Shown piece by piece: positions 16,163 to 25,944 of a DNA stretch of 64,000 nucleotides. Every line of letters starts with the position of its first letter. The stretch's first letter is position 1. Under the pieces are notes generated by a model. That model was not told the origin of the DNA, did no database searches, and saw only the letters and a list, made by a program, of their open reading frames with translations. A program made the translations under genes and the position numbers. Origin of the DNA: Mycolicibacterium neoaurum (GTDB lineage: Bacteria > Actinomycetota > Actinomycetes > Mycobacteriales > Mycobacteriaceae); the NCBI RefSeq assembly GCF_036946495.1, contig NZ_JAQIIX010000002.1, forward strand, positions 124,001 to 188,000, read 5' to 3'.

Positions 16163-19100
16163 TCAGTCCTCCCCTACCGGCGGGCCTGCCGGACGTGCCG
16201 CAGCACGGCGGCGCGGCCTGCGTGCCGGGGCCGCAACGACGGGCTGGACTTCGTCATCCGAGTCTTCGTCGTCAGAGTCGTCGTCGTTCGAGTCCTCGTC
16301 GTCCTCGAAGTCGTCGTCCTCATCCGAGTCGTCGTCCGAATCGTCATCGTCTGAGTCGTCATCGTCTGAGTCCTCGTCGTCGTCGAGGACGTCGATATCG
16401 TCGTCGATCCCGACCACGACGTCATCGTCATCGTCGTCATCGGAAGCGTCGTCATCGGAAGCGTCGTCATCATCGGAAGCGTCTTCGGTGTAGTCCGAAT
16501 CGTCATCGTCCGAATCGTCGTCGTCGGACTCGTCATCATCCGAATCGGCCGATTCCAGGTCGTCTTCGACGGGTCCGCTGTCGAACCCATCGCCGCCCCG
16601 GCCCTGATCTTCGGTCTGTTCGGTGCCGTCGACCTCGACCGACTCGTCGGTCTGGTCTTCGTCGCCCTCGTCGCGACCGGCCGCAGCCATCGCCTTGAAC
16701 ATCGGATGCTCACCGGAAGCGTGCGACGGCACCTTGGCCATCTGGATGGATTCCTGCGACTCCTCGGGCTTGCCGCCCTTCTTCCCGCGCTTGCCGCGGC
16801 GGCCACCACCGCCACCGTTGCCACCACCGGAGTCCGACTTGCGGCCGTTACCGTTCGGCGCCCCCGAATCGACCGGATCGGCATGCAGCACGATTCCGCG
16901 CCCGGCACAGTGGCTACAGGTCGTGGAAAACGCCTCGATCAGCCCGGTGCCCAGCTTCTTGCGGGTCAGCTGCACCAGCCCGAGCGAGGTCACCTCGGAA
17001 ACCTGATGGCGGGTCCGGTCCCGGGCCAGGGCCTCGGTGAGCCGGCGCAGCACCAGGTCGCGGTTGGACTCCAACACCATGTCGATGAAGTCGATGACGA
17101 TGATCCCGCCGATGTCGCGCAACCGGAGCTGGCGGACGACCTCTTCGGCCGCCTCCAGGTTGTTGCGGGTCACGGTCTGTTCCAGGTTGCCGCCGGAACC
17201 GGTGAACTTGCCCGTGTTGACGTCTACGACGGTCATCGCCTCGGTGCGGTCGATCACCAGCGTGCCTCCCGAAGGCAGCCAGACCTTACGGTCCATGGCC
17301 TTGGCGAGCTGCTCGTCGATGCGGTGCACCGCGAACACGTCCGGCCCGTCCGGCGAGCTCGGCTCATACTTGGTCATTCGCGGAACGAGTTCCGGCGCCA
17401 CCGAATTCACGTAGTCGTTGATGGTGTTCCACGCCTCGTCACCGGAGACGATCAACCCGGAGAAATCCTCGTTGAACAGGTCCCGGATGACCTTGACGAG
17501 CACATCGGGCTCTTCGTAGAGGGCCACGGCGGCGCCGGCCTTCTTCGCGGTCACCTCGGCGGCACTCGCCTCGATCTGGGCCCATCGCTCCTGCAGCCGA
17601 TTCACGTCGGTGCGGATATCGGATTCCTTCACGCCCTCGGACGCGGTGCGGATGATCACGCCGGCACCGGCCGGGACGACCTCCTTGAGGATCTCCTTGA
17701 GGCGCTGGCGCTCGGTGTCGGGCAGCTTGCGGCTGATCCCGGTCGATGACGCCCCCGGCACGTAGACCAGGTAGCGACCGGCGAGCGACACCTGGGTCGT
17801 CAGCCGCGCACCCTTGTGCCCGACGGGATCCTTGCTGACCTGGACTACGACGTAATCGCCGGGTTTGAGGGCCTGCTCGATCTTGCGCTGGGCGCCGCCG
17901 AGGCCGGCGGCCTCCCAGTTGACCTCGCCCGCGTAGAGCACACCGTTGCGGCCGCGGCCGATATCGACGAAGGCCGCCTCCATCGATGGCAGCACGTTCT
18001 GGACGATGCCCAGGTAGATGTTGCCGACCAGGGATGCCGACGCGGCCGATGTCACGAAGTGCTCGACGACGACACCGTCCTCCAGCACCGCGATCTGGGT
18101 GTACCGCGCGCCCTCGTGCGGCGGTTCGGTGCGGACCTTGTCGCGCACGATCATGGTGCGCTCGACCGCCTCGCGCCGGGCCAGGAACTCGGCCTCGCTC
18201 AGGATCGGCGGGCGGCGACGACCGGCATCGCGGCCGTCGCGGCGACGCTGCCGTTTGGCCTCCAGTCGGGTCGAGCCCGAAATGCCCTGGATCTCGTCGG
18301 GATCTTTCCCGTCGCGCGATGAGGCCGCCTTGGACCGCGGCGCGCGCTCGTGCACGACGGTGTTGGGCGGATCATCCGGAGAGCCGTTGTCATCGGAATC
18401 GGCCGAGCCGGACTTGCGGCGACGGCGACGCCTGCGGCGACGGGTACCCGCCTCGCCGGTGCCGTCCTCACCGTTGTCTTCGTCGGAATCCTCGCCGTCC
18501 CCGGCATCACCGGAATCTTCGGCGCCTTCGGTCGCCGACTCCGCGGACTCGCCGTCGGCGTCGGTCTCGGCATCTGCATCGCTGTCATCGCCGTCCTCGG
18601 CGTTCTGCTCACCGCGACCACGGCCACGGCCACGGCGACCGCGGCGGCGACGCCGCGCGGCGGGACGTTCGGAATCGTCACCGTCACCGTCGGCATCATC
18701 GACGTCGCCGTCGGTATCGGCGTCCTCGGGATCGGCGGCCGGTTCGGCTGCCGCGGGACGCGGTGCGAATTCGACAGGCTGCGGGGCCACGAACAGCGGC
18801 ATGTAGGCGGCGGGCTCTTCGGCTGGCGGAGAACTGGGCGGCGCTTCGAGCAGCAGCCGGGACTCGGGTTCCTCGACCGTCGGTGCCGCGAACACGGTGT
18901 CGGTCGCCGGCACCTCGGTGATGGTCTCCTCGACGACGACCACCTCGGTCGGGGTGCTGACCTCGACGACGGTGTCGGCGACGACGGTCTCAGCGACGGG
19001 TGCCGCCTCGGCCGGGCTCTCAACCGCCGGGCTCTCAACAGCGGAGGCGGCCGCCTCGGCGTTGAGCACCTCACGCACCCGCTCGGCCTCTTCACGGGCA

Positions 19101-19273
19101 ACCGTGGAGTGCGGGCTGCGCGCGCGACCGTCGAGCTGGGCCAGCGCGTCCACGATCCGCTTGCTGGTGGTGCCGAGCACCCTGGCCAGGGAGTGGACTC
19201 TCAGCTTCGCCGGCAGTTCCTCGCTGGGTGCGGTGTTTTCGGATAGGTCTTTGTTGGGGGCATCTTCGGCCAC
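16163..19273 (-). CDS. rne: Ribonuclease E/G with low-complexity flanks
   Basis: 1036 residues. The order is an N-terminal arm rich in acidic, Ala and Pro residues with basic patches RRRRGRRGRGRGRG and RRRRRRRRRK; an S1 RNA-binding region (GNIYLGIVQNVLPSMEAAFV); the catalytic core with FIDM acidic residues; the zinc-link CSHCAGRG; then a Gly-rich stretch and a very acidic Asp/Ser tail (about 900-1008) ending in RRPRRRAAARP. It cuts single-stranded 5-prime-monophosphate RNA and matures rRNA as the core of the actinobacterial degradosome. The start is GTG at 19271-19273 with GAGGAG 6 bases upstream. It corresponds to Rv2444c. Confidence 0.95.
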   Translation of the reverse strand: MAEDAPNKDLSENTAPSEELPAKLRVHSLARVLGTTSKRIVDALAQLDGRARSPHSTVAREEAERVREVLNAEAAASAVESPAVESPAEAAPVAETVVADTVVEVSTPTEVVVVEETITEVPATDTVFAAPTVEEPESRLLLEAPPSSPPAEEPAAYMPLFVAPQPVEFAPRPAAAEPAADPEDADTDGDVDDADGDGDDSERPAARRRRRGRRGRGRGRGEQNAEDGDDSDADAETDADGESAESATEGAEDSGDAGDGEDSDEDNGEDGTGEAGTRRRRRRRRRKSGSADSDDNGSPDDPPNTVVHERAPRSKAASSRDGKDPDEIQGISGSTRLEAKRQRRRDGRDAGRRRPPILSEAEFLARREAVERTMIVRDKVRTEPPHEGARYTQIAVLEDGVVVEHFVTSAASASLVGNIYLGIVQNVLPSMEAAFVDIGRGRNGVLYAGEVNWEAAGLGGAQRKIEQALKPGDYVVVQVSKDPVGHKGARLTTQVSLAGRYLVYVPGASSTGISRKLPDTERQRLKEILKEVVPAGAGVIIRTASEGVKESDIRTDVNRLQERWAQIEASAAEVTAKKAGAAVALYEEPDVLVKVIRDLFNEDFSGLIVSGDEAWNTINDYVNSVAPELVPRMTKYEPSSPDGPDVFAVHRIDEQLAKAMDRKVWLPSGGTLVIDRTEAMTVVDVNTGKFTGSGGNLEQTVTRNNLEAAEEVVRQLRLRDIGGIIVIDFIDMVLESNRDLVLRRLTEALARDRTRHQVSEVTSLGLVQLTRKKLGTGLIEAFSTTCSHCAGRGIVLHADPVDSGAPNGNGRKSDSGGGNGGGGGRRGKRGKKGGKPEESQESIQMAKVPSHASGEHPMFKAMAAAGRDEGDEDQTDESVEVDGTEQTEDQGRGGDGFDSGPVEDDLESADSDDDESDDDDSDDDDSDYTEDASDDDDASDDDASDDDDDDDVVVGIDDDIDVLDDDEDSDDDDSDDDDSDDDSDEDDDFEDDEDSNDDDSDDEDSDDEVQPVVAAPARRPRRRAAARPAGPPVGED
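16250..16567 (-). repeat. rne: Asp/Ser-coding low-complexity repeat in rne
   Basis: About 318 bases dominated by GTC, ATC and TCG triplets (plus strand) encode an almost uninterrupted Asp/Ser run near the C-terminus of RNase E. The pattern has no fixed unit but repeated DDDSDD-type blocks, as expected from slippage. Length probably varies between strains. Confidence 0.8.
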
Positions 19274-19566
19274 GAATTCTCCTCAAGCCCCCGGGCGCGT
19301 CCGATGACGCGGCCACGCGAGGGCTTCCGCTATGGGTCCGGGGAACTTCTCCCGAACTTGTTATGGTCTCGCCCCGAGGGATCCATGACGAACCCGTTCG
19401 GCGCCTGGCTGAATGATGGCTGGACGCTCTGGCGCCGCACCGCTTGCGCGATGGTCGCACTCGTCGAAGTCTTCATCCGGGTTCCCGGCCCCAGTTGGGG
19501 CCGGTCTCCCGAGGCAAGTATCCCATATCGCGCGCCCGGATCTGACCAAGGCGGCGAAAGCGGGCG
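19274..19566. other. Intergenic region upstream of rne
   Basis: 293 bases between the ndk stop and the rne start. The minus strand carries the rne leader; CATAAC at 19360-19365 is a possible -10 and would give a leader of roughly 80 bases. Open frames here have no family resemblance and are not called. Confidence 0.4.
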
Positions 19567-19986
19567 CTAAGCGCCGGTCAGACCGGGGAACCAGAGCGCG
19601 ATTTCACGCGCAGCCGACTCGGGCGAGTCCGAGCCGTGCACCAGGTTCTCCTGGGTCACCGTGGCGAAGTCGCCGCGGATGGTGCCGGGGGTGGCCTTCT
19701 CGACCGGATCGGTGCCACCGGCGATCTGACGGAACGCGGCAATGGCTCGCGGGCCCTCGACGACCGCGGCCACAACCGGCCCGGAGGTGATGAATTCCAG
19801 CAGCGATCCGAAGAACGGCTTGCCGTCGTGCTCGGCGTAATGCTGCCGGGCCAGGTCGTCGCTGACGGTCTTGAGTTCCAGCGCCGCAAAGGTCAGGCCC
19901 TTGCGCTCGATCCGGCCGAGGACCTCACCGATCAGGTTCCGCTGTACGCCGTCGGGCTTGATCAACACGAGAGTCCGCTCAGTCAC
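19567..19986 (-). CDS. ndk: Nucleoside diphosphate kinase
   Basis: 139 residues. It begins MTERTLVLIKPDGVQRN and has the active-site histidine in NLVHGSDSPESAAREI. It moves the terminal phosphate of ATP to other nucleoside diphosphates through a phosphohistidine. The start is GTG at 19984-19986. It is last in the valS-folC-DUF4233-ndk series, 27 bases after the DUF4233 gene. Confidence 0.97.
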   Translation of the reverse strand: MTERTLVLIKPDGVQRNLIGEVLGRIERKGLTFAALELKTVSDDLARQHYAEHDGKPFFGSLLEFITSGPVVAAVVEGPRAIAAFRQIAGGTDPVEKATPGTIRGDFATVTQENLVHGSDSPESAAREIALWFPGLTGA

Positions 19987-20013
19987 GGCGCACAGCCTAC
20001 CGGGCAGTAACGA

Positions 20014-20436
20014 CTACTCGGCGTCGGGTCGGCGGGCGGCCTGCTGCGAGGGCAGCTGACCTCGATCTTGGCGCCGCTTCACCTCGGCGCGCAGGTAGAT
20101 GATCAGCGCCCACACCGCGGCGAACACCACGCCGATGAAGCCGATGGCGGCGTGTATCAACGCACCGGCGATCAGCACGAATTGCACCCCGAGGTTGACC
20201 CAGATGATGCCGGGCCTGCCCTGCACGCCCGACATGAGCACCAGCACTACGGCGGCACCGATCAGGAAACCGCCGCTGGCCGCGGTCAATCCGGTCGCAC
20301 CGTTGGCCACCACCGGCAGCGCCAGCAGCGCCACGATGGCCTCCAGGATCAGGGTGCCGGCCATGATGCCGCGGAAACTCTTCCACGGATCGGGCGGAGT
20401 GGCGGGTGGGGTCGGACGTTCGTCGGCGTCACTCAT
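20014..20436 (-). CDS. DUF4233 four-helix membrane protein
   Basis: 140 residues with a Pro-rich cytoplasmic N-terminus and four hydrophobic segments (about 26-45, 52-70, 76-95 and 98-115), then a charged tail RAEVKRRQDRGQ. The family is restricted to actinobacteria, always sits between folC and ndk (Rv2446c in M. tuberculosis) and has no established function. It lies 66 bases after folC and 27 bases before ndk on the same strand, so it is co-transcribed with them. Confidence 0.85.
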   Translation of the reverse strand: MSDADERPTPPATPPDPWKSFRGIMAGTLILEAIVALLALPVVANGATGLTAASGGFLIGAAVVLVLMSGVQGRPGIIWVNLGVQFVLIAGALIHAAIGFIGVVFAAVWALIIYLRAEVKRRQDRGQLPSQQAARRPDAE

Positions 20437-20502
20437 ATGACGGCCTCGCAGGCTCGGCCGTCACGTGTCCGACTGTCTACTCGCTCGCACGCGTCGCTCA
20501 TG

Positions 20503-21906
20503 TCAGGCGGGGTCCTTCCCGAACAGGGTGCGGGCCGCACCGGCGGTGACGACCGAACCGGTGATGACTATGCCGCTACCGGAGAAACCCTCGCCATCGT
20601 TGCCGGACTCCTCGACCAGCGCGGTGGCTGCCTCGATCGCGTCCGGCAGCGTGGCGGCGGTGAGCACCCGGTCCGGCCCGAAACGTTCCTCGGCCCGCGC
20701 CGCCAGCGTCTCGACATCCAACGCCCGCGGTGAACCGTTGTGCGTCACCACGAGCATGTCGAACGCCGGCTCAAGGGCTGCCAGAACGCCGTCGACATCC
20801 TTATCTGCCATCACCGAGATCACACCGACCAGATAACGGAAGTCGAACTCGGCCGCCAGCGCTTCGGTCAGGGCGGTGGCACCGGCCGGATTGTGCGCGG
20901 CATCGACGAACACCGTCGGCGCACTGCGGACACGTTCAAGCCGGCCCGGACTGGCCACCGACGCGAATCCGGCCCGCACCGCGTCGATATCGAGCTGACG
21001 CTGTGAACCGGCGCCGAAAAACGCCTCGACCGCTGCCAGCGCGAGGACCGCGTTGTGAGCCTGATGCTCACCGTGCAACGGCAGGAACATCTCGTCGTAC
21101 ACACCGCCGAGGCCCTGCAGGGTGAGCAGCTGACCACCTATCGCGATCTGACGATCCAGCACCGCGAATTCCGAATCTTCGCGTGCCACAGCGGCATCGG
21201 CACGTACCGTCTCGGCGAGCAACACCTCCATCGCCTCGGGAGGCTGCCGCGCGATGAGGGCCACGGTGTCGGTCGGGATGAGCGCATCCTGCTGCTTGTG
21301 GATGATCCCGGCCTTCTCCCCCGCTATCTCGGCGATGGTGTCCCCGAGATAGTCGGTATGGTCCAGCCCGATCGGGGTGATCACCGCGACCGGGGCCTGC
21401 ACGACATTGGTCGCGTCCCACCGCCCACCCAGTCCGGTTTCGATGACGGCCACGTCGACGGGTGCATCGGCGAAGGCCGCGAACGCCATCGCGGTGAGCA
21501 CCTCGAACTTGCTCATCTTGGGGCCACCGCCGGCTTCGGACTGCTGGTCGACGAGCTCGACGAACGGCTCGATCTCGCGGTAGGTCGCCACGTATTCGGC
21601 TGGGCTGAGCGGCTTTCCGTCGATGGAGATGCGTTCGACCGCGGACTGTAGATGCGGGCTGGTGGTGCGACCTGTGCGCCGGTGCAGCGCGATCAACAGC
21701 GCGTCGATGATGCGGGCCACCGAGGTCTTGCCGTTGGTGCCGGCGATGTGGATCGAGGGGTACGCGCGCTGGGGGGCACCCAGCAGTTCCAGCAGCGCGA
21801 CGATCCGCGTGGTGCTTGGCTCGATCTTGGTTTCCGGCCAGCGCTGATCGAGCAGGTGCTCGACCTGTAGCAGAGCGGCGACCTCATCGGGGGTGGGCTG
21901 GCTCAT
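20503..21906 (-). CDS. folC: Dihydrofolate synthase/folylpolyglutamate synthase
   Basis: 467 residues. The ATP-binding loop GTNGKTSVARI is near residue 57, and Mur-ligase-type middle and C-terminal domains follow (ETGLGGRWDATN, LGDTIAEIAGEKAGI, DAAHNPAGA). It adds glutamate to dihydropteroate and then lengthens the folate tail. It begins 28 bases after valS, matching Rv2448c-Rv2447c. Confidence 0.96.
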   Translation of the reverse strand: MSQPTPDEVAALLQVEHLLDQRWPETKIEPSTTRIVALLELLGAPQRAYPSIHIAGTNGKTSVARIIDALLIALHRRTGRTTSPHLQSAVERISIDGKPLSPAEYVATYREIEPFVELVDQQSEAGGGPKMSKFEVLTAMAFAAFADAPVDVAVIETGLGGRWDATNVVQAPVAVITPIGLDHTDYLGDTIAEIAGEKAGIIHKQQDALIPTDTVALIARQPPEAMEVLLAETVRADAAVAREDSEFAVLDRQIAIGGQLLTLQGLGGVYDEMFLPLHGEHQAHNAVLALAAVEAFFGAGSQRQLDIDAVRAGFASVASPGRLERVRSAPTVFVDAAHNPAGATALTEALAAEFDFRYLVGVISVMADKDVDGVLAALEPAFDMLVVTHNGSPRALDVETLAARAEERFGPDRVLTAATLPDAIEAATALVEESGNDGEGFSGSGIVITGSVVTAGAARTLFGKDPA

Positions 21907-21934
21907 ACGCGATCCGCTCCGCTGCTCGCTGGTC

Positions 21935-24586
21935 TCATTTCAGATCGGCGAGTCGCGCGGTGATCCGCTCGACCTCCTCGGCCGCCAACTGCTGACGTCC
22001 CTTGATCTTCTCGACAACGGCCTCGGGCGCCTTGGCCAGGAACTCGGCGTTACCCAGCTTGCCGGTCGTCTGCGCGAGTTCCTTCTGCGCAGCGGCCAGA
22101 TCCTTCTCCAGGCGGCGCTTCTCGGCGGCCACGTCCACGGTCCCCGAGGTGTCCAGCTCGACGGTCACCGTGCCGTTGGTCAACCGCACCTCGACCGCTG
22201 CCGAGGCGGCGAAATCCTCGGCGGGGTCGGTCAGCCACGCCAACGCGGTGACCGCGGGCAGCTGTGACTCGATATCACTGGCATCCAGGCCCGCCAGCCG
22301 GGCGGGCACCTTCTGACGGTCGGCCAGCCCCTGATCGCTGCGGAATCGACGCACCTCGGTGACCAGCTTCTGCATATCGGTGATGCGTCGGGTCGCGGTG
22401 GCGTCCACGCTGTGCGCCGTGGCCGTCGGCCACTCGGCGATGACCACGGACTCACCGCCGGTGAGGGTCTTCCACAGCGTTTCGGTGACGAACGGCATGA
22501 CCGGGTGCAGCAGCTTCAGCAGGGTGTCGAGCACCGCGGCCAAAACCGCGCCGGTGTGCGAATGACCCTGCGAGAGCTGAACCTTGGCCAGTTCCAGGTA
22601 CCAGTCGCAGAACTCGTCCCAGGCGAAATGATAGAGCGCCTCGCACGCCCGACTGAACTCGTAGGCCTCCAGCGCGGCATCGGCCTCGGCACGCACCTCC
22701 TCCAGGCGACCGAGGATCCAGCGATCGGCATCGGTGAGCTGATCGGCGCTCGGCAGGTCTGTCAGTTCGGCGCCGTTCATCAGGGCGAACTTGGTGGCGT
22801 TGAACAGTTTGGTGGCGAAGTTGCGCGAGGCGCGGGCGTGGTCCTCACCGATGGACAGGTCGCCGCCGGGGCTCGCGCCGCGGGCCAGGGTGAACCGCAG
22901 CGCGTCGGCGCCGAACTTCTCCACCCAGTCCAGCGGGTCGATGCCATTGCCCTTGGACTTGCTCATCTTGCGGCCGAACTCGTCGCGGATCAGGCCGTGC
23001 AGGAAGACATTCTGGAACGGGACCTGCGGCCTGCCGGTCGACGGGGCCGGTACGGCGTCGTCACCGGAGACGAAGGTGCCGAACATCATCATCCGCGCCA
23101 CCCAGAAGAACAGGATGTCGTAGCCGGTGACCAGAACCGTTGTGGGATAGAACTTCTGAAGCTCGGGCGTGGCCTCGGGCCAGCCCATCGTCGAGAACGG
23201 CCACAGCGCCGAGGAGAACCAGGTGTCCAGGACATCGGGATCCTGTTCCCAACCCGGCGGTGGGGTCTCATCGGGGCCGAGGCAGATCTGCTGACCGTCG
23301 GGACCGTGCCAGATCGGTATGCGATGGCCCCACCACAACTGTCGCGAGATGCACCAGTCGTGCATGTTGTCGACCCAGGCGAACCATCGCGGCTCAAGGC
23401 TGGCGGGATGGATCACGGTGTCGCCCTTGCGGACCGCGTCACCGGCGGCCTTGGCCAGGGCCTCGACCTTGACCCACCATTGCAGGCTCAACCGGGGTTC
23501 GATCGGTTCACCGCTGCGCTCGGAGTGGCCGACGCTGTGCAGGTACGGCCGCTTCTCGGCGACGATGCGCCCCTCGGCGGCCAACGCCTCGCGCACCGCC
23601 ACGCGCGCGGCGAAGCGGTCCATACCGTCGAAGCGCGTCCCGGTGCCCGTGATGGCACCGGTGGTGTCGAGGATCGACGGCATCGGCAGGTTGTGCCGCA
23701 ACCCGATCTCGAAGTCGTTCGGATCGTGGGCAGGGGTGACTTTGACTGCGCCGGTGCCGAACTCGGGGTCGACGTGGGCATCGGCCACGATGACGATCTC
23801 GCGGTCCAGGTATGGATGCGGCAGCGTGGTGCCCACCAGCGCGCGATAACGCTCGTCATCGGGATGCACCGCCACCGCGGTGTCACCGAGCATGGTCTCC
23901 AACCGGGTGGTGGCCACGACGATGTGCGGCTCGTCATCGTTCATCGAGCCGTACCGGAACGAGACCAGCTCGCCCTCGACGTCCTCGTACTTCACCTCAA
24001 GATCGGAGATGGCCGTTTGCAGCACCGGCGACCAGTTGACCAGGCGCTCGGCCTGATAGATCAGCCCCGCGTCGTAGAGCCGTTTGAAGATGGTGCGCAC
24101 CGCCCTGGAGAGACCCTCGTCCATGGTGAAGCGGTCGCGGCTCCAGTCGACACCATCGCCGAGCCGGCGCATCTGCCCGCCGATCGTGCCGCCGGACTCG
24201 CGCTTCCAGTCCCAGACCCTCTCGATGAAGAGCTCGCGCCCCAGGTCCTCTTTGGTCTTGCCGTCGGCGGCGAGCTGCTTTTCCACCACCGACTGGGTGG
24301 CGATGCCGGCATGGTCCATACCCGGCAGCCAGAGCACCTCGTAGCCCTGCATCCGGCGCCGGCGGGTCAGCGCATCCATCAGCGTGTGATCCAGGGCATG
24401 CCCCATGTGCAGACTGCCGGTCACATTCGGCGGCGGCAAAACGATCGAATACGGCGGTTTGTCGCTACCGGGATCGGCGGTGAAGTAGCCGGCGTCGACC
24501 CAACCCTGGTACAGGTCGCTTTCTACCGCACCCGGCTCCCAGGATTTGGGCAGGGCATCGGCACGCGAGGAGGGGCTGGCAGTCAC
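21935..24586 (-). CDS. valS: Valyl-tRNA synthetase
   Basis: 883 residues of class I synthetase. The HIGH-type motif is in PPNVTGSLHMGHAL near the N-terminus and the KMSKS loop in GRKMSKSKGNGID. The CP1 editing domain lies between them, and a C-terminal tRNA-binding coiled coil (AAEKRRLEKDLAAAQKEL) ends the protein. It charges tRNA-Val. The start is GTG at 24584-24586. No T-box-like leader is visible in the 73 bases upstream. Confidence 0.97.
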   Translation of the reverse strand: MTASPSSRADALPKSWEPGAVESDLYQGWVDAGYFTADPGSDKPPYSIVLPPPNVTGSLHMGHALDHTLMDALTRRRRMQGYEVLWLPGMDHAGIATQSVVEKQLAADGKTKEDLGRELFIERVWDWKRESGGTIGGQMRRLGDGVDWSRDRFTMDEGLSRAVRTIFKRLYDAGLIYQAERLVNWSPVLQTAISDLEVKYEDVEGELVSFRYGSMNDDEPHIVVATTRLETMLGDTAVAVHPDDERYRALVGTTLPHPYLDREIVIVADAHVDPEFGTGAVKVTPAHDPNDFEIGLRHNLPMPSILDTTGAITGTGTRFDGMDRFAARVAVREALAAEGRIVAEKRPYLHSVGHSERSGEPIEPRLSLQWWVKVEALAKAAGDAVRKGDTVIHPASLEPRWFAWVDNMHDWCISRQLWWGHRIPIWHGPDGQQICLGPDETPPPGWEQDPDVLDTWFSSALWPFSTMGWPEATPELQKFYPTTVLVTGYDILFFWVARMMMFGTFVSGDDAVPAPSTGRPQVPFQNVFLHGLIRDEFGRKMSKSKGNGIDPLDWVEKFGADALRFTLARGASPGGDLSIGEDHARASRNFATKLFNATKFALMNGAELTDLPSADQLTDADRWILGRLEEVRAEADAALEAYEFSRACEALYHFAWDEFCDWYLELAKVQLSQGHSHTGAVLAAVLDTLLKLLHPVMPFVTETLWKTLTGGESVVIAEWPTATAHSVDATATRRITDMQKLVTEVRRFRSDQGLADRQKVPARLAGLDASDIESQLPAVTALAWLTDPAEDFAASAAVEVRLTNGTVTVELDTSGTVDVAAEKRRLEKDLAAAQKELAQTTGKLGNAEFLAKAPEAVVEKIKGRQQLAAEEVERITARLADLK

Positions 24587-24659
24587 CTGGCCATTCTAGG
24601 AAGGCCGGTCGGGCAGATGCCGACGGCCCACCTTTGACCCTGGCCGGGCGCGGCCCGGC

Positions 24660-25934
24660 TCAGTCGAGCCGCGCCGTCTCCAGGGTGACCCCGGCCGCCG
24701 GCAGCCGGGTCAACAGCGCCGAACCGGCCGCTGCCGCCGGCGTCAACACACCGCGCAGATCCGAGAGCTGGTCGCGGTCCAACGCCAAGGCCAGCCCGCA
24801 TTCGGCGAGCAGCACGGCGGTGGCCTTGTACCCGGGATCGCCCTGCTGGGCGATCGTCGCCCGGTACCGGGCACCGGTGCTGGTCGTGGTGTAGGTCTCG
24901 ATGCGGTAGTGCCCGTTGTCGCGGGTGCGCTCGCTGGGCCCACTGCCCGGCTTCGGCAGGATCCGCTCCAGCAAACCCGCGGGCACCTTGTTGATATACC
25001 GGCTGCCGAGGCTGAAGGTCGCCACGCTGGCGGCGGTCTCCAACGCCGCCGCCGCCGGTGCGAGGACCGAGGAGCCCAGGCTCATCTGCTCGGCGTAGCG
25101 GAAGTTGCGACCGTAAGCCCAATCGAGCAGCGCATTGCTGCGCCGCACGATGCGCGAGTTCGGCGCGGCCATCGCGAAGGCACCGGTCCAGATGCCGTCG
25201 AGTTCGGGCGCGATATCGCGGCCGCGGCGCCACGGGTTGTCGGACTGATGGCCCAGTTCCGGTTCCGCGCCGCGATCGGTGGTCAGCGTGTACGGATCTT
25301 CCAGGTCGCGGCGGGCCTGCGGGTCTTCGGCCGCGGTCCGCATGAACTCGATCATCGAGGCCGCGGTCCCGCCGGAGACCCCGCCCGCGAAGGTGCGCAA
25401 CACCAGGTTGGTCTCGGTGAGCTCACCGGCACCGTCGGCGGTCACCCGGTCGTGCAACGCATACACGCTGATATCCGATGGCACCGAGTCGAATCCGCAG
25501 GAATGCACGATCCGCGCGCCGGTGTCGATGGCCTGCTTGTGGAACTGTTCGGCGCTGTCCCTGATGAACAGCGTCTCACCGGTGAGGTCGGCGTAATCGG
25601 TGCCGGCAGCGGCGCACGCCTGCACCAATGGCAGCCCGTACTTGGTGTAGGGGCCGACGGTGGTGATGATCACCTGGGTGCGGGCCGCCATATCGGCCAG
25701 AGTCGACGGCGAGTCGGCGTCGGCCTCGACGAGCTGCCAGTCGACAGCCTTGGGCCCGAGGCTGTCGCGGACGTCGCGCACCTTGGTCAGCGAACGTCCG
25801 GCCAGCGCGATCCGGGCGCCCGAGTCGGCCAGCGCCAGGTACTGCGCGGTGAGTTTCCCCGCAAAGCCGGTGGCGCCGTACAGGACGATGTCGAATTCGC
25901 GCTGCGGAGTGGTCGGAGAGGTCGGCGAGGTCAT
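24660..25934 (-). CDS. Saccharopine-dehydrogenase-like trans enoyl reductase
   Basis: 424 residues with an N-terminal Rossmann fold (DIVLYGATGFAGKLTAQYLA) and the SDH-like body found in M. tuberculosis Rv2449c and in Rv2953, the trans-acting enoyl reductase of phthiocerol and phenolglycolipid synthesis. It probably reduces a lipid enoyl intermediate with NADPH, but the substrate is not shown. It is upstream of valS on the same strand and starts 10 bases after the stop codon of the S9 peptidase gene. Confidence 0.82.
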   Translation of the reverse strand: MTSPTSPTTPQREFDIVLYGATGFAGKLTAQYLALADSGARIALAGRSLTKVRDVRDSLGPKAVDWQLVEADADSPSTLADMAARTQVIITTVGPYTKYGLPLVQACAAAGTDYADLTGETLFIRDSAEQFHKQAIDTGARIVHSCGFDSVPSDISVYALHDRVTADGAGELTETNLVLRTFAGGVSGGTAASMIEFMRTAAEDPQARRDLEDPYTLTTDRGAEPELGHQSDNPWRRGRDIAPELDGIWTGAFAMAAPNSRIVRRSNALLDWAYGRNFRYAEQMSLGSSVLAPAAAALETAASVATFSLGSRYINKVPAGLLERILPKPGSGPSERTRDNGHYRIETYTTTSTGARYRATIAQQGDPGYKATAVLLAECGLALALDRDQLSDLRGVLTPAAAAGSALLTRLPAAGVTLETARLD

Positions 25935-25944
25935 CTACCCGAAG

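Noticed and set aside
16250..16567. Possible CRISPR-like or tandem repeat array
   Set aside because: The repeats are irregular triplets that keep the rne reading frame and have no unique spacers; they are protein low-complexity coding.
22412..24637. A 741-codon plus-strand frame opposite valS
   Set aside because: It is a shadow of valyl-tRNA synthetase, which has all its motifs on the other strand.
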